64,000 nt of DNA from Sinorhizobium chiapasense (GTDB lineage Bacteria > Pseudomonadota > Alphaproteobacteria > Rhizobiales > Rhizobiaceae), in NCBI RefSeq assembly GCF_036488675.1, contig NZ_CP133148.1, positions 2,542,001 through 2,606,000 of the forward strand, in the 5' to 3' direction. The notes beneath the pieces are model-generated. The model was not told the DNA's origin. It saw nothing but the letters and a program-made list of their open reading frames with translations, and ran no database searches. This document shows positions 29,972 through 40,855 of the stretch, in pieces. A program made the position numbers and the translations under genes. The first letter of the stretch is position 1; the number at the start of each line of letters is the position of its first letter.

Positions 29972-31126
29972 TTACTCCGCCGGCAGTCCGACGCCGGATC
30001 GAAAGAGGCTGCGCTCCACGGCGCGCTTCTCCGGCCGGTGACGGGTCAATGCCAGGATGAAACCGGCCGTCACGCAGATCGCCACCATCGAGGATCCGCC
30101 ATAGGAAATCAGCGGCAGGGTCATGCCCTTGGCCGGAAGCAGTTCGAGGTTCACGCCGATATTGATCATCGACTGGATGCCAAGTTGCAGCACCAGACCG
30201 GCAACGGCAAAGCGGTTGAAATCGTTCCGCTCGCGGAAGGCATGGCTGAGACCACGCATGACCAGGAAGGAAAAGATCAGCACGATGGCCATGCAGAAGA
30301 CGATGCCGAACTCTTCCGCCGCGACGGAAAAGACGAAGTCGGTGTGGCTGTCGGGGATGATGCGCTTGACGACGCCCTCACCCGGACCGCGACCGAACCA
30401 GTCGCCACGGATGATCGCTTCGCGTGCCGTGTCCACCTGGAAGGTATCGCCCTCGCCGGTCAGGAACCGGTCGATACGGCCGGCGACGTGCGGCAGCATG
30501 GTGTAGGCGACGAAGAAACCGCCGACCGCGGCGCCCGCAAGCACGATGATCCAGAGCCACGGCATGCCGGCCATGAAGAACATGCCGCCCCAGACCGCCG
30601 TGGTCAGGATGGTCTGGCCAAGATCCGGCTGGGCGACAAGAAGCGCGCCGACAATGCCGAAAAGCAGGATGGCGAAAAGATTACCTGGTATTTCCGGCTG
30701 CCGTGCATGCTCGGAGAAAAGCCAGGCGCAGACGACCACGAAGGCCGGCTTCATGAATTCCGAGGGCTGAATCGAAATGCCGGCGATCGATATCCAGCGC
30801 AACGAGCCCTTGACCTCCTGACCGACGAACAGAACCAGCACCATCATCCCGAGCGAGACGCCGAGCAGGATGATTGCAGCGCGCCTGACCTGGCGTGGGG
30901 AAAGGAAGGAGATGCCGACCATCACCGCGAGCGACGGCAAGAGGAAGAGCGCATGACGCTTGACGAAGTGGAAGCTATCGAGGCCAAGCCGCTCGGCAAC
31001 CGGCGGGCTCGCAGCGAAGGAGAGCATGAAGCCGACGCCCATCAGGAGGATGAAGGTCGCCAGAAAAAACCTGTCGATCGTCCAGAACCAGTCGGCCACG
31101 GGGCCACGTTCGGCTCGGCTTACCAT
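29972..31126 (-). CDS. ftsW: Lipid II polymerase / division protein FtsW
   Basis: This SEDS-family membrane protein (384 aa, about 10 TM helices) polymerises septal glycan with FtsI. Conserved stretches are SLRWISIAGISIQPSEFMKP, GDWFGRGPGEGVVKRIIPDSHTDF-type loops (with the catalytic Asp of the SEDS family near IPDSHTDFV) and ISYGGSSMVAICVTAGF near the end. The start MVSRAERGPVADW at 31126 fits the family; the upstream frame is unrelated. It lies 65 bp after murD. Confidence 0.95.
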   Translation of the reverse strand: MVSRAERGPVADWFWTIDRFFLATFILLMGVGFMLSFAASPPVAERLGLDSFHFVKRHALFLLPSLAVMVGISFLSPRQVRRAAIILLGVSLGMMVLVLFVGQEVKGSLRWISIAGISIQPSEFMKPAFVVVCAWLFSEHARQPEIPGNLFAILLFGIVGALLVAQPDLGQTILTTAVWGGMFFMAGMPWLWIIVLAGAAVGGFFVAYTMLPHVAGRIDRFLTGEGDTFQVDTAREAIIRGDWFGRGPGEGVVKRIIPDSHTDFVFSVAAEEFGIVFCMAIVLIFSFLVMRGLSHAFRERNDFNRFAVAGLVLQLGIQSMINIGVNLELLPAKGMTLPLISYGGSSMVAICVTAGFILALTRHRPEKRAVERSLFRSGVGLPAE

Positions 31127-31191
31127 CTGTCTGTCCCCTTTTCCGGCGCAGGTCAGCGCCAAGGTCAATCGTTCAGGCCCGACTCCGCTCG

Positions 31192-32583
<1,392 letters not shown>

Positions 32584-32590
32584 CGCGCAA

Positions 32591-33691
32591 TCACCTGAGC
32601 TTGAGCGTCGAAAGGCCGATCATCGCGAGGATGACGGCGATGATCCAGAAGCGGATCACCACCTGGCTTTCCGTCCAGCCCTTCTTTTCGAAGTGATGGT
32701 GGATCGGCGCCATGAGGAACACGCGGCGGCCCGTGCGCTTGAACCAGAAAACCTGAATGATCACCGATAGCGTCTCGATGACGAAGAGACCGCCGATGAT
32801 GATCATCACGACTTCATGCTTCGTGGCGACGGCAACCGTGCCGATGAGGCCACCCAGCGCCAACGAGCCGGTATCGCCCATGAAGATCGCGGCGGGCGGC
32901 GCGTTGAACCAGAGGAAGCCGAGGCCCGCGCCGATTACGGCGCCGAGGATCACGGCGAGTTCGCCGGTGCCCGGCACGAAATGGATCTGCAGATAGTTGG
33001 CGAAAACGGCGTTACCGGCGAGGTAGGCGATGAGCCCGAAGGCGGCGGACGCAATCATCACAGGCACGATGGCAAGGCCGTCGAGGCCGTCGGTCAGGTT
33101 CACGGCATTGCCCGCGCCGACGATGACGAAACCGCCGAAAAGCACGAAGAAATAGCCGAGATTGAGCATCAGGTCCTTGAAGAAGGGGAACGTCACCGAG
33201 GAACCGAAGGTGGAGCCGGCGGTCCCTGCCGAAAGCGCCGCCTGCATCATGAAGAAGACGGCGATCGCGGCGATCACGAATTCGATACCGAGACGCGCCT
33301 TGCCGGAAAAGCCCTTGTCCGACTGCTTGGTCACCTTGAGATAGTCGTCGTAAAAGCCGATCGCGCCGAAGCCGAGCGTCACCAGGAGAGTCGAAACGAC
33401 ATAGACGCTGGAAAGGTCGGCCCACAGCAGCGACGAAACGACGATGCCGGCGAGGATCATCAGGCCGCCCATGGTCGGCGTACCAGCCTTCTTGAAGTGG
33501 GTCTGCGGACCGTCGGCGCGGATCGGCTGGCCCTTGCCCTGGCGGATACGAAGCGATGCGATCATCGCCGGGCCGAACAGGAAGACGATCAGGGCGGAAG
33601 TGAAGAGAGCTGCACCCGTGCGGAAAGTGATGTAGCGAAAGAGATTGAAAAATTGAAAGCGGTCCGCCAGTTCCACGAGCCAGATCAGCAT
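32591..33691 (-). CDS. mraY: Phospho-N-acetylmuramoyl-pentapeptide transferase MraY
   Basis: This integral membrane enzyme makes lipid I (366 aa, about 10 TM helices). The family motifs are visible: the [20 protein letters not shown] loop, [16 protein letters not shown] with the catalytic Asp pair, [14 protein letters not shown], and the C-terminal [14 protein letters not shown] with the HHH motif. It follows murF after an unusually long 172-bp gap that contains half a RIME-like repeat. Confidence 0.97.
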   Translation of the reverse strand: MLIWLVELADRFQFFNLFRYITFRTGAALFTSALIVFLFGPAMIASLRIRQGKGQPIRADGPQTHFKKAGTPTMGGLMILAGIVVSSLLWADLSSVYVVSTLLVTLGFGAIGFYDDYLKVTKQSDKGFSGKARLGIEFVIAAIAVFFMMQAALSAGTAGSTFGSSVTFPFFKDLMLNLGYFFVLFGGFVIVGAGNAVNLTDGLDGLAIVPVMIASAAFGLIAYLAGNAVFANYLQIHFVPGTGELAVILGAVIGAGLGFLWFNAPPAAIFMGDTGSLALGGLIGTVAVATKHEVVMIIIGGLFVIETLSVIIQVFWFKRTGRRVFLMAPIHHHFEKKGWTESQVVIRFWIIAVILAMIGLSTLKLR

Positions 33692-33818
33692 AAGGGACCT
33701 TTCCCCAAAGGTTTAGAATCGGACATCGTCCAACAGAATCATCTGAAAGACGTTACCCGCTTGTGGTCGACTATGTTAAGGCCATATCCCCTGGCCGAAG
33801 GCGGTATCCACCAGCACG

Positions 33819-33860
33819 ACAGCGCCGTGCGTCGTTTCAGACGCACAGAGCTCGCTGTAG
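33819..33860 (-). repeat. Half RIME1-like repeat in the murF-mraY gap
   Basis: Read on the minus strand this is the second palindrome of the window's repeat family. It begins CTACAGCGAGC, has an inner GTGCGTCTG..GACGCAC stem and ends CGGCGCTGT. The first palindrome and the AATTCAAAG linker are missing. It lies 4 bp after the murF stop codon within the dcw operon. Confidence 0.65.
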
Positions 33861-33863
33861 CAC

Positions 33864-35297
33864 CTATGCTTCCCCGCCCCTCGCCGCCTCTTCCGGATAG
33901 GCGTTGAGAAGAGCCTGGACGATCTTCGCGCAGCCGGTTCCCTTGGACGACTTGACCATCACCACATCGCCGGCGGCAACCGCTGCGAGTGCATAGTCCG
34001 TGAGATCGTCGACAGACTCGCGATAGACGGTCGAGACCTCCGGCGGCAGAGCGTCGCGCAGATACGCCATCTCGGGCCCGGCGAGCCAGACCTCCGCGAT
34101 TCCCGCCTCAACGATCGGTTCCGCAAGAGCGGCGTGAACCTCGGCGGCGTGCTCGCCCATCTCCAGCATGTCGCCGAGGATCGCGATCCGGCGCCCTCCG
34201 ACGGGTGGCTCGGCGTCGCGCAGCAGCGAGATCGCTGCGCGCATCGAGGCCGGGTTGGCATTGTAACTCTCGTCGATGAGCGTCAATCGACCCGCGCCGA
34301 CCTTCAGGCGGTGCTGCAGTCCCCTGCCTTTTTCCGGCCGCATCGTCGCAAGCGAGGCCAGGACCTGATCGAGATCGGCGCCCGCGAGCCTCGCCGCCGC
34401 GATCACGGCCAGCGCGTTCTCGGCGATATGGCGCCCCGGAGCGCCGATCGCGACTTCCAGCGTCCTGCCGCCGATTCCCGCCCAGAGCACCGATCCTTCC
34501 GAGCGACCGGCGAATTCGACCAGCCGGAACTCGGCTTTCGGATTGGCGCCGAAGGAATGGATGTAACTCACGCCGGCGGCACCAGCGGTCCGCTCCAGGA
34601 GGGTGTATTGCGGGCTGTCGATGTTGAGGACGGCGTGGCCGTCTTTGACGACACCTTCGAAGATCTCGGCCTTTGCCGCCGCGATCTCGTCGAGGCTCTC
34701 AAAATTGCCGAGATGGGCGGCAGCGATGCTGGTGACGACGGCCACGTGCGGGCGAACCATCTTCGTCAGCGGCCGGATCTCGCCCGGGTGGTTCATGCCG
34801 ATCTCAAAGATGCCGAAGTCGGTCGCCTCAGGCATCCGCGCAAGGGTCAGCGGCACACCCCAGTGATTGTTGAAGGAGGCAACGGAGGCATGCACGCGGC
34901 CGAGCGGGGACAGCACATGTCTCAGCATTTCCTTCGTCGTGGTCTTTCCGACCGATCCGGTGACGGCGATAACCTTGGCCGCGCTGCGATCGCGCGCGGC
35001 GCAGCCGAGCCGGATCAACGCCTCCAGCACGTCATCGACGACGATCATCGGCGCGATCAGCCGGCCGAGGGCGGGAATCTTACCTTCGCTGACGACAAGA
35101 AGGGCGGCTCCATTGGCAAGCGCGATCCCGGCATAGTCATGGCCATCGACACGATCGCCCTTGATCGCGAAAAACGCCTCACCCTTGTTGATCGTTCGGC
35201 TGTCTATCGAGATGCCGGCAATGCCCTCTGGCAGATTTCCGACCGGACGGCCGTTCATCGCAGCCAGAAGATCGCTGCTTGTCCAGAGCCAGTTCAA
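33864..35297 (-). CDS. murF: UDP-N-acetylmuramoyl-tripeptide-D-alanyl-D-alanine ligase MurF
   Basis: This Mur ligase adds D-Ala-D-Ala (477 aa). P-loop ITVGSVGKTTTKEML-type segment (AVTGSVGKTTTKEML), FEIGMNHPGEI, and the C-terminal DESYNANPASMRAAI and LGDMLEMGEHAAEVH blocks are intact. The start is TTG at 35297, 1 bp after the murE stop, with GGGAGGG 7 bp upstream. The only nearby ATG is out of frame and runs into the murE stop. Confidence 0.95.
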   Translation of the reverse strand: MNWLWTSSDLLAAMNGRPVGNLPEGIAGISIDSRTINKGEAFFAIKGDRVDGHDYAGIALANGAALLVVSEGKIPALGRLIAPMIVVDDVLEALIRLGCAARDRSAAKVIAVTGSVGKTTTKEMLRHVLSPLGRVHASVASFNNHWGVPLTLARMPEATDFGIFEIGMNHPGEIRPLTKMVRPHVAVVTSIAAAHLGNFESLDEIAAAKAEIFEGVVKDGHAVLNIDSPQYTLLERTAGAAGVSYIHSFGANPKAEFRLVEFAGRSEGSVLWAGIGGRTLEVAIGAPGRHIAENALAVIAAARLAGADLDQVLASLATMRPEKGRGLQHRLKVGAGRLTLIDESYNANPASMRAAISLLRDAEPPVGGRRIAILGDMLEMGEHAAEVHAALAEPIVEAGIAEVWLAGPEMAYLRDALPPEVSTVYRESVDDLTDYALAAVAAGDVVMVKSSKGTGCAKIVQALLNAYPEEAARGGEA

Positions 35298-35298
35298 G

Positions 35299-36759
35299 TC
35301 ATAGCCCTCCCAATGCCTTGCGTACTTCCTCGTGGTCCGAGAACGGCAGGGTCACGGAACCGATCGTCTGCCCTTCCTCATGTCCCTTGCCGGCGACGAT
35401 CAGCGTGTCGCCGCTTTTCAGCATGCCGACCGCCGTGCGGATCGCCTCGGCGCGGTCGCCGATTTCGGTTGCGCCCTTGGCCGTGGCCATGATCTCGGCG
35501 CGGATAACTTCCGGCACTTCCGAGCGCGGGTTGTCGTCGGTGACGATGACCACATCGGCAAGCCGCGTGGCGATCTCGCCCATAATCGGCCGCTTACCCT
35601 TGTCGCGGTCGCCGCCGCAGCCGAAAACGACAATGATCCGGCCGGTGGTGAAAGGACGAACCGAGGTCAGGACATTCTCCAGCGCGTCCGGCTTGTGGGC
35701 ATAATCCACATAGGCGAGCGCGCCATCCTTCGTGTGCCCGACGAGTTCGAGGCGCCCGGACGCGCCCTGCAATTTCTCGAGCGCCGAAAAGGCCGCCTTG
35801 GCGCTGATGCCGGTGGACATGGCAAGGCCGGCGGCAACCAGCGCATTGGCAATCTGGAAGTCGCCGGCAAGCGGCACGTGGATCTCGAAAATATCGTCAC
35901 CGACATGGACCTCCGCCGACTGCTTGTGGCGGAAATGCTCGACGCGCTTCAACGTGAGGAATTCGCCCTTGCGTCCAACAGTGCGCACATCCTGGCCGGC
36001 CTTGCGGGCGGCGGCGATCGCCTGGTCAGACCATTGGTCGTCGGCGAAGATCACCGCCGGTGCGCCCTTGGGCAGGAGGGTCGAGAAGAGGCGCATCTTC
36101 GAGGCCATGTAGTGTTCGACCGTCGGATGATAGTCCATGTGGTCGCGGCCGAGATTGGTGAAGGCCGCGGCGGCAAGCCGAACGCCGTCGAGCCGGCTCT
36201 GGTCGAGGCCGTGGCTGGAGGCTTCCATCGCCGCATGGGTCACGCCGGCATCAGCGAGTTCCTTAAGCAGCTTGTGCAGCGAAACCGGGTCCGGGGTGGT
36301 CAGCGATCCGTAGTCGTTGCGGCCCGGCGCCACGACGCCGGTCGTTCCGATCATCGCGGCGGCAAGGCCCGAATGCGCCCAGATCTGCCGGGTGAAGGAA
36401 GCGACGGAGGTCTTGCCCGCCGTCCCGGTCACCGCCACCATGGTCTCCGGTTGGCGCCCATAGAAGGCGGCGGCCGCCTTCGCCAGGAAACGTCGCGGCT
36501 CCGAGAGCCCGAACACCGGCACGTCGGCCCCGGTATCCGTGCTATCCGCCGCGACCACGGCCGCAGCGCCGCGCGAAAGGGCATCAGCGATGTAGGCGGT
36601 CCCATTCGCCTTCGTCCCGGCGACAGCGACGAAAAGATCGCCCGGTTTGACCTGCCGGCTATCGGCCGTAATGCCGGCGATCTCGATATCCGAGGAAACG
36701 CCCTTCAGTTGCGCCGAAAGTTCCGGGAAAGCTGCTCCCGCCAGGTCCTTGATCTTCAT
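35299..36759 (-). CDS. murE: UDP-MurNAc-L-Ala-D-Glu:meso-diaminopimelate ligase MurE
   Basis: This Mur ligase adds the third residue (486 aa from ATG 36759). The P-loop is [13 protein letters not shown], with Ala in place of the common Asn. GRDHMDYH follows, and the C-terminal DDNPRSEVP contains the DNPR motif that selects meso-diaminopimelate, so this organism has DAP-type peptidoglycan. In-frame ATGs at 36768 and 36777 are alternatives and no start has a clear ribosome site. Preceded by ftsI (66 bp). Confidence 0.95.
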   Translation of the reverse strand: MKIKDLAGAAFPELSAQLKGVSSDIEIAGITADSRQVKPGDLFVAVAGTKANGTAYIADALSRGAAAVVAADSTDTGADVPVFGLSEPRRFLAKAAAAFYGRQPETMVAVTGTAGKTSVASFTRQIWAHSGLAAAMIGTTGVVAPGRNDYGSLTTPDPVSLHKLLKELADAGVTHAAMEASSHGLDQSRLDGVRLAAAAFTNLGRDHMDYHPTVEHYMASKMRLFSTLLPKGAPAVIFADDQWSDQAIAAARKAGQDVRTVGRKGEFLTLKRVEHFRHKQSAEVHVGDDIFEIHVPLAGDFQIANALVAAGLAMSTGISAKAAFSALEKLQGASGRLELVGHTKDGALAYVDYAHKPDALENVLTSVRPFTTGRIIVVFGCGGDRDKGKRPIMGEIATRLADVVIVTDDNPRSEVPEVIRAEIMATAKGATEIGDRAEAIRTAVGMLKSGDTLIVAGKGHEEGQTIGSVTLPFSDHEEVRKALGGL

Positions 36760-36825
36760 GAACTGCATGTCTCGCATCGATATCGATCCGCCGGATCGCG
36801 AATCGTTCGCATTCTCATTTCACGG

Positions 36826-38571
36826 TCAATAAGACACAAGCAAGGCAGAACCGTCTTCTCCAAATTTCGGTTCGACCCCGAGAAGCGGCGCGGAGCGGCT
36901 GATGATGTCGCGCACCATGGGCGCTGCGTTGGAACCAGCGGTCCGCCCACCGCCTTCGCCGGTCTTCGGCGCATCGATGAAGGTCAACACGATGTATTTG
37001 GGATTGTCGATCGGGAAGGCGGCGAGGAAGGCGTTGAAGTTCAGGTCGCTGGCGTAACGGCCGTTGACCACCTTGTCGGCCGTGCCGGTCTTGCCGCCGA
37101 CGTTGAAGCCCGGGACGAGCGCCCGCTTGCCAGAACCGGCGATGCCGTTCCAGCGAAGCAGGAAGCGCATGTCCTCGCTGGTGCTCTTCTTGACGACCGC
37201 CGTCGCCAGTTCGTTCGCCTGCTCCTCTGTGCGCGGCAGGAAGGTCGGCGGAATGAGCTTGCCGCCATTGACCAGCGCAGCCCCGGCAACCGCCGTCTGC
37301 AACGGCGTCGTGGAGACGCCGTGGCCGAAGGAGATGGTGATCGAGTTGATCTTCTTCCATTCGCGCGGCTGGGACGGTGTCTTGACCTCCGGAAGCTCCG
37401 TCGGCAGCTTCGACAGAAGCCCGATGCGCGTGAGGAATTCCTTGTGGCCGGGAATGCCTATGAGGTCGGCGATCTTGGCCGTGCCGATGTTCGAGGAGTA
37501 CTGGAAGATCTCCGGCACCGTCAGCACGCGGCGCTTGCCGTGAAAATCCTTGATGGTGAAGCCGCCGATGCGGATCGGCGCCGACGCATCGAAGCTGTCG
37601 TTGAGCGTCACCTTGCCGGAGTCGAGCCCCATCGCGATCGTGAAAGTCTTGAAGGTCGACCCCATCTCGAACGTGCCGTTCGACATGCGGTTCATCCAGC
37701 CTTCCTCGGCGCCTTCCGCCGGCTTGTTCGGGTCGTAGTCCGGAACCGAGGCCATCGCCAGCACCTCGCCGGTATGGACGTCGAGCACGACCGCGCCGGC
37801 GGCGATCGCCTGGAAATTCTTCATGCCGGCATCGATGACGTCGCGCACGATGTTCTGGACGCGCACATCGATCGAAAGCTTGACCGGCTCAAGTTTGGCA
37901 TCGCTGGTCATGCCGATCGCGGCCAGATCGGCAAGGCCCTGGCCGTCGATGTAGCGCTCCATGCCGGCAACGCCGCGGTTGTCGATATTGACATGGCCGA
38001 GGATATGGGCGGCGGTCGGACCACCGGGATAGAAGCGCCGCTTTTCCGGTCGGAAGCCGACGCCGGGAATGCCGAGCGCCAGGATTTCGCTCTGCTGCTT
38101 CGGCGTCAGTTGCCGGCGCAGCCATTGGAAACGCGACTTAGACTTGAGCTTGTTGTAGATCTCGCGGGCGTTGAGATCGGGTAGAACCGTCGCCAGGCGC
38201 TCCACCGCTTCGTCGGCATCGACGATCTTGTGCGGCTCGGCATAAAGCGACACCGTGCGGATGTCGGTTGCGAGAATTTCGCCGTTGCGATCGAGAATGT
38301 CGGGGCGCGAAGCCATCAGACTGTCGGCGCGCCCGATCGAGGAAACAGTCTCCGGCTGCGCCATGCCGTATTGTGCAAGCCGCCCGCCAATCACGGCATA
38401 GACGATTCCGAAGCTGGCAATGACGATCGCCACCCGGTTCTTCGCCTGGCTGGCGCTCTTCTTGCGTGCTCCCTGGATCGTGACGTTGACCCCATCGGAT
38501 GGGCGGTTGTTGCCGCCCGCCGAGAAATGCGCCTTGCTCTTCAGTACCATGATACGGGAGAGAAACGACAT
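36826..38571 (-). CDS. ftsI: Septal peptidoglycan transpeptidase FtsI (PBP3)
   Basis: This bitopic class B penicillin-binding protein (581 aa) cross-links septal peptidoglycan. The N-terminal cytoplasmic tail is basic and a TM helix lies near residues 45-62 (VAIVIASFGIVYAVIGG). The pedestal domain follows (RPDILDRNGEILATD). Transpeptidase motifs are SxxK in MGSTFKTFTIAM, SxN in YSSNIGTAKIAD and KTG in VGGKTGTADKVV. The start ATG overlaps the ftsL stop (TGATG). It shows all catalytic residues. Confidence 0.96.
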   Translation of the reverse strand: MSFLSRIMVLKSKAHFSAGGNNRPSDGVNVTIQGARKKSASQAKNRVAIVIASFGIVYAVIGGRLAQYGMAQPETVSSIGRADSLMASRPDILDRNGEILATDIRTVSLYAEPHKIVDADEAVERLATVLPDLNAREIYNKLKSKSRFQWLRRQLTPKQQSEILALGIPGVGFRPEKRRFYPGGPTAAHILGHVNIDNRGVAGMERYIDGQGLADLAAIGMTSDAKLEPVKLSIDVRVQNIVRDVIDAGMKNFQAIAAGAVVLDVHTGEVLAMASVPDYDPNKPAEGAEEGWMNRMSNGTFEMGSTFKTFTIAMGLDSGKVTLNDSFDASAPIRIGGFTIKDFHGKRRVLTVPEIFQYSSNIGTAKIADLIGIPGHKEFLTRIGLLSKLPTELPEVKTPSQPREWKKINSITISFGHGVSTTPLQTAVAGAALVNGGKLIPPTFLPRTEEQANELATAVVKKSTSEDMRFLLRWNGIAGSGKRALVPGFNVGGKTGTADKVVNGRYASDLNFNAFLAAFPIDNPKYIVLTFIDAPKTGEGGGRTAGSNAAPMVRDIISRSAPLLGVEPKFGEDGSALLVSY

Positions 38572-38954
38572 CAGCGCGCCACCGATCCTGTTGCCATACC
38601 GTCTGTCTTGATGACGGCGGCAATGCCGTCCTCAGCCGCCTTGTCGCCTTCCGGCTGCGGCAGGTCCGCTTTCAGCATCGGAAGCTCCTCGGGCCGCGCG
38701 AGTTGCGTCGAAGGGGTCGGCGCGAGCTGCAGGTCGGCGCCGAAGGCGCCCACGAGGCGCTCGAGCCGGTTCGGCTGTGTCAGCAGCGCCCAGTCCGCCC
38801 TCAAGAGATCGATCGTGTCTTCCTCGAGCTTGATGGCAGCGTCGAGCCGGCGAACTTCTTCCCGCTTGTTCTCGGCCTGATGCTTGATCGTGTAGGTGAC
38901 CGTGGCAGCTGCCGTCATGACGACGATCAGGACAATGTCGAGCGTTCGCAGCAT
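38571..38954 (-). CDS. ftsL: FtsL-like cell division protein
   Basis: This 127-aa bitopic protein has an N-terminal TM helix (about residues 5-22, TLDIVLIVVMTAAATVTYTI). A heptad-patterned coiled coil with many Glu/Arg/Leu follows (HQAENKREEVRRLDAAIKLE), then LTQPNRLERLV, the block found in FtsL/YlbN-type divisome proteins. The C-terminus is low-complexity. The call rests on size, topology and position between rsmH and ftsI. Primary sequence of FtsL is poorly conserved. It overlaps ftsI and starts 6 bp after rsmH. Confidence 0.88.
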   Translation of the reverse strand: MLRTLDIVLIVVMTAAATVTYTIKHQAENKREEVRRLDAAIKLEEDTIDLLRADWALLTQPNRLERLVGAFGADLQLAPTPSTQLARPEELPMLKADLPQPEGDKAAEDGIAAVIKTDGMATGSVAR

Positions 38955-38960
38955 CTTCTC

Positions 38961-39986
38961 TTAGCCCCCCAGTTTCGCAAGGCTCGCCAGTTCCGGCAGG
39001 TTGAAAATGGACAGATCGTTTCCCGGCGACGGGGCCTCCGTGCGGATGCCGGCCCTGAGCTTGGCGGACCGGGCGCGCGGATTGCGGGACGCTTCTTCCT
39101 CGCTGGCCGCAATCATAGGCTTGCCAACTGGCGTGAAGGTTGCGGCGCGTGCAGCGACCATCGGCAGGTGGCGGGATCCAGCCGCCTTGCCGGACCGATC
39201 CTGGAAGAACGCCTTGACGATCCTGTCTTCGAGAGAATGGAAGGTGACGACGACAAGGCGCCCGCCGGGCTTCAGCACCCGCTCGGCAGCAAAAAGCGCA
39301 TTGGCGAGTTCCCCGAGTTCGTCGTTAACGAAGATGCGCAGCGCCTGAAAGACGCGGGTCGCGGGGTGAATCTTGTCCTTGGCCTTGCGCGGCGTCACGA
39401 TCTCGATGAGGCCCGCGAGGTCGCGCGTCGTTTCGAACGGCGCTTCGGCGCGGCGCTTTTCGATGGCCCGGGCAATGCGGCCCGCCTGCTTCTCTTCGCC
39501 GAGGAAACCGAAAATGCGGATGAGATCGGAGACCTTGGCGCGATTGACGACATCGGCGGCAGAGACACCGGCAGCCGACATGCGCATGTCGAGAGGCCCC
39601 TTCTTCTGGAAAGAAAAGCCCCGCTCGGCCTCATCGATCTGCATCGAGGAAACCCCGATATCGAGCACGACGCCATCGAGACCTTCTGCCGGCGTATGTT
39701 CTGCGAGTTCCGAAAAGCGGGAATGAACGAGCTTGAGCCGCCCCTCGGAGGCGGCGACAAGAGGCTGACCTGTGGCAATCGCCGTCGGATCGCGATCGAG
39801 CGCAATCACGTCGGCACCCGCCGTCAGGATGGCGGACGTATAGCCGCCGGCACCAAACGTGCCATCGAGAATGATCTTGCCAGGTGCAGGTTCGAGGGCA
39901 GCGAGCACCTCGCTCAACAGGACGGGAATGTGACGAACCGGTCCGCCGTCGGCTTCAGAATATCCGCCGCCTTGATCCGTCACCAT
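38961..39986 (-). CDS. rsmH: 16S rRNA m4C1402 methyltransferase RsmH (MraW)
   Basis: This SAM-dependent enzyme modifies C1402 of 16S rRNA (341 aa). [15 protein letters not shown] starts the family, motif I is [16 protein letters not shown], and [27 protein letters not shown] and [13 protein letters not shown] are diagnostic. The ATG at 39986 has GGAGAGGCGG upstream. A much longer in-frame extension to 40628 runs antisense-like through mraZ and is not coding. It lies 14 bp after mraZ. Confidence 0.96.
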   Translation of the reverse strand: MVTDQGGGYSEADGGPVRHIPVLLSEVLAALEPAPGKIILDGTFGAGGYTSAILTAGADVIALDRDPTAIATGQPLVAASEGRLKLVHSRFSELAEHTPAEGLDGVVLDIGVSSMQIDEAERGFSFQKKGPLDMRMSAAGVSAADVVNRAKVSDLIRIFGFLGEEKQAGRIARAIEKRRAEAPFETTRDLAGLIEIVTPRKAKDKIHPATRVFQALRIFVNDELGELANALFAAERVLKPGGRLVVVTFHSLEDRIVKAFFQDRSGKAAGSRHLPMVAARAATFTPVGKPMIAASEEEASRNPRARSAKLRAGIRTEAPSPGNDLSIFNLPELASLAKLGG

Positions 39987-40000
39987 TCCGCCTCTCCGTT

Positions 40001-40441
40001 CTATTCCGGACGCAACCCCCGTTGCTTGCGCCCTTCCCGGGCCTCCGCCTGCGCCCTCGCAAACGCCTGCGGCTCCCAGAGCTGAAAATGATCGCCCCGT
40101 CCAACGAACGTCACGTCGGTCGAGATGCCGGTGAAGTCGCGAATGAAATCCGTCACCATCAACCGGCCCTCCGGGTCGAGCTTTACGAAGACGCCGCCCC
40201 CGTGAACGAGGAGCGACATCTGGTTGGCGGCATCCGAAAACGGATCCTCTGCCGCCATCTGCCTCTCGAACCGGTCCAGGAGCTCCGGCCCACCGACGCT
40301 GATCGCCGGAAAGACGAAGTCCTGAAAGCAGTATAGCTCCCGGATGCCCCCATCCGAAAGCACGGCGCGGAACGCCGAAGGCACGGACACCCGCCCCTTT
40401 GCATCGATCCGGTTCGTAGCATGTGACAAGAAGCGGTTCAT
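40001..40441 (-). CDS. mraZ: MraZ transcriptional regulator
   Basis: This 146-aa AbrB-fold protein has two tandem swapped-hairpin domains ([19 protein letters not shown] in the first and [21 protein letters not shown] in the second, each with the DxxGR core). MraZ forms ring-shaped oligomers and represses its own dcw operon. It is the first gene of the cluster. Upstream, 177 bp away, are four TGGGN repeats at 10-bp period that fit its known target. A longer minus-strand frame upstream (40478-40663) looks non-coding. Confidence 0.95.
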   Translation of the reverse strand: MNRFLSHATNRIDAKGRVSVPSAFRAVLSDGGIRELYCFQDFVFPAISVGGPELLDRFERQMAAEDPFSDAANQMSLLVHGGGVFVKLDPEGRLMVTDFIRDFTGISTDVTFVGRGDHFQLWEPQAFARAQAEAREGRKQRGLRPE

Positions 40442-40617
40442 GACGCGAAACGGCCGCCTCCGACTGACGGGCCACGATCATTGGCCCGCGCAAACACCTG
40501 CCCCCGCGCACAAAAGACCCCCGCCGGACACAAGCGTGCCCGCCCGACCCTTCCGAGGAAGGAACCTTGGAATTTTGCGATGATGGGCCACGACGCGGCC
40601 CTTGCGCAGTACCATTA

Positions 40618-40652
40618 TGGGATAACATGGGACCATATGGGCGTCAATGGGA
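40618..40652. promoter_or_regulatory. Four TGGGN repeats: probable MraZ operator
   Basis: TGGGA (40618), TGGGA (40628), TGGGC (40638) and TGGGA (40648) are direct repeats separated by exactly 5 bp, so one per helical turn. MraZ of E. coli binds TGGGN repeats with 5-bp spacers. These read on the strand opposite to mraZ, between the probable promoter and the mraZ start. Autorepression is the likely role. Confidence 0.8.
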
Positions 40653-40694
40653 GAAGCTCGCAATAAGCCTCGCGGATGATCAAATATTGATAGG

Positions 40695-40710
40695 TTGTTA
40701 AGTTTAACAA
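40695..40710. promoter_or_regulatory. TTGTTAA-GT-TTAACAA palindrome upstream of mraZ
   Basis: Two perfect 7-bp arms are separated by GT. It contains two TTAA cores but not the CtrA spacing of N7, so the binding protein is unknown. It lies about 45 bp beyond the MraZ repeats. Confidence 0.35.
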
Positions 40711-40855
40711 AGGGTTACGATCGAGGCCCTAATCCCTTGGAATCTCCGGCGAAACCGCGCCACGGCAGCAATAGTCGCGGGAACAATCGGCTGCTGATTC
40801 GTTTGAGAAAAGGTGGTCCGCTTGAACGCGACTGCGTGCAGCACGGGAAGAAAAA

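Larger units (their letters stand above)
40442..40855. other. rnpB-mraZ intergenic region (414 bp)
   Basis: This is the promoter region of the dcw operon. It contains the MraZ-type repeats (40618-40652), a TTGTTAA/TTAACAA palindrome (40695-40710) and an AT-rich segment (40680-40715) suited to the promoter. It also contains the rnpB terminator sequence at its end. No convincing gene was seen. Confidence 0.7.

Noticed and set aside
35332..38184. 950-codon plus-strand open frame antisense to murE and ftsI
   Set aside because: High-GC antisense artefact: no domain, Arg/His/Asp-rich composition, and it lies over two genes with intact catalytic motifs.
38961..40628. Extended rsmH frame of 555 codons
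   Set aside because: The extra N-terminal 214 codons pass through mraZ in another frame and lack family residues; ATG 39986 has a good ribosome site.
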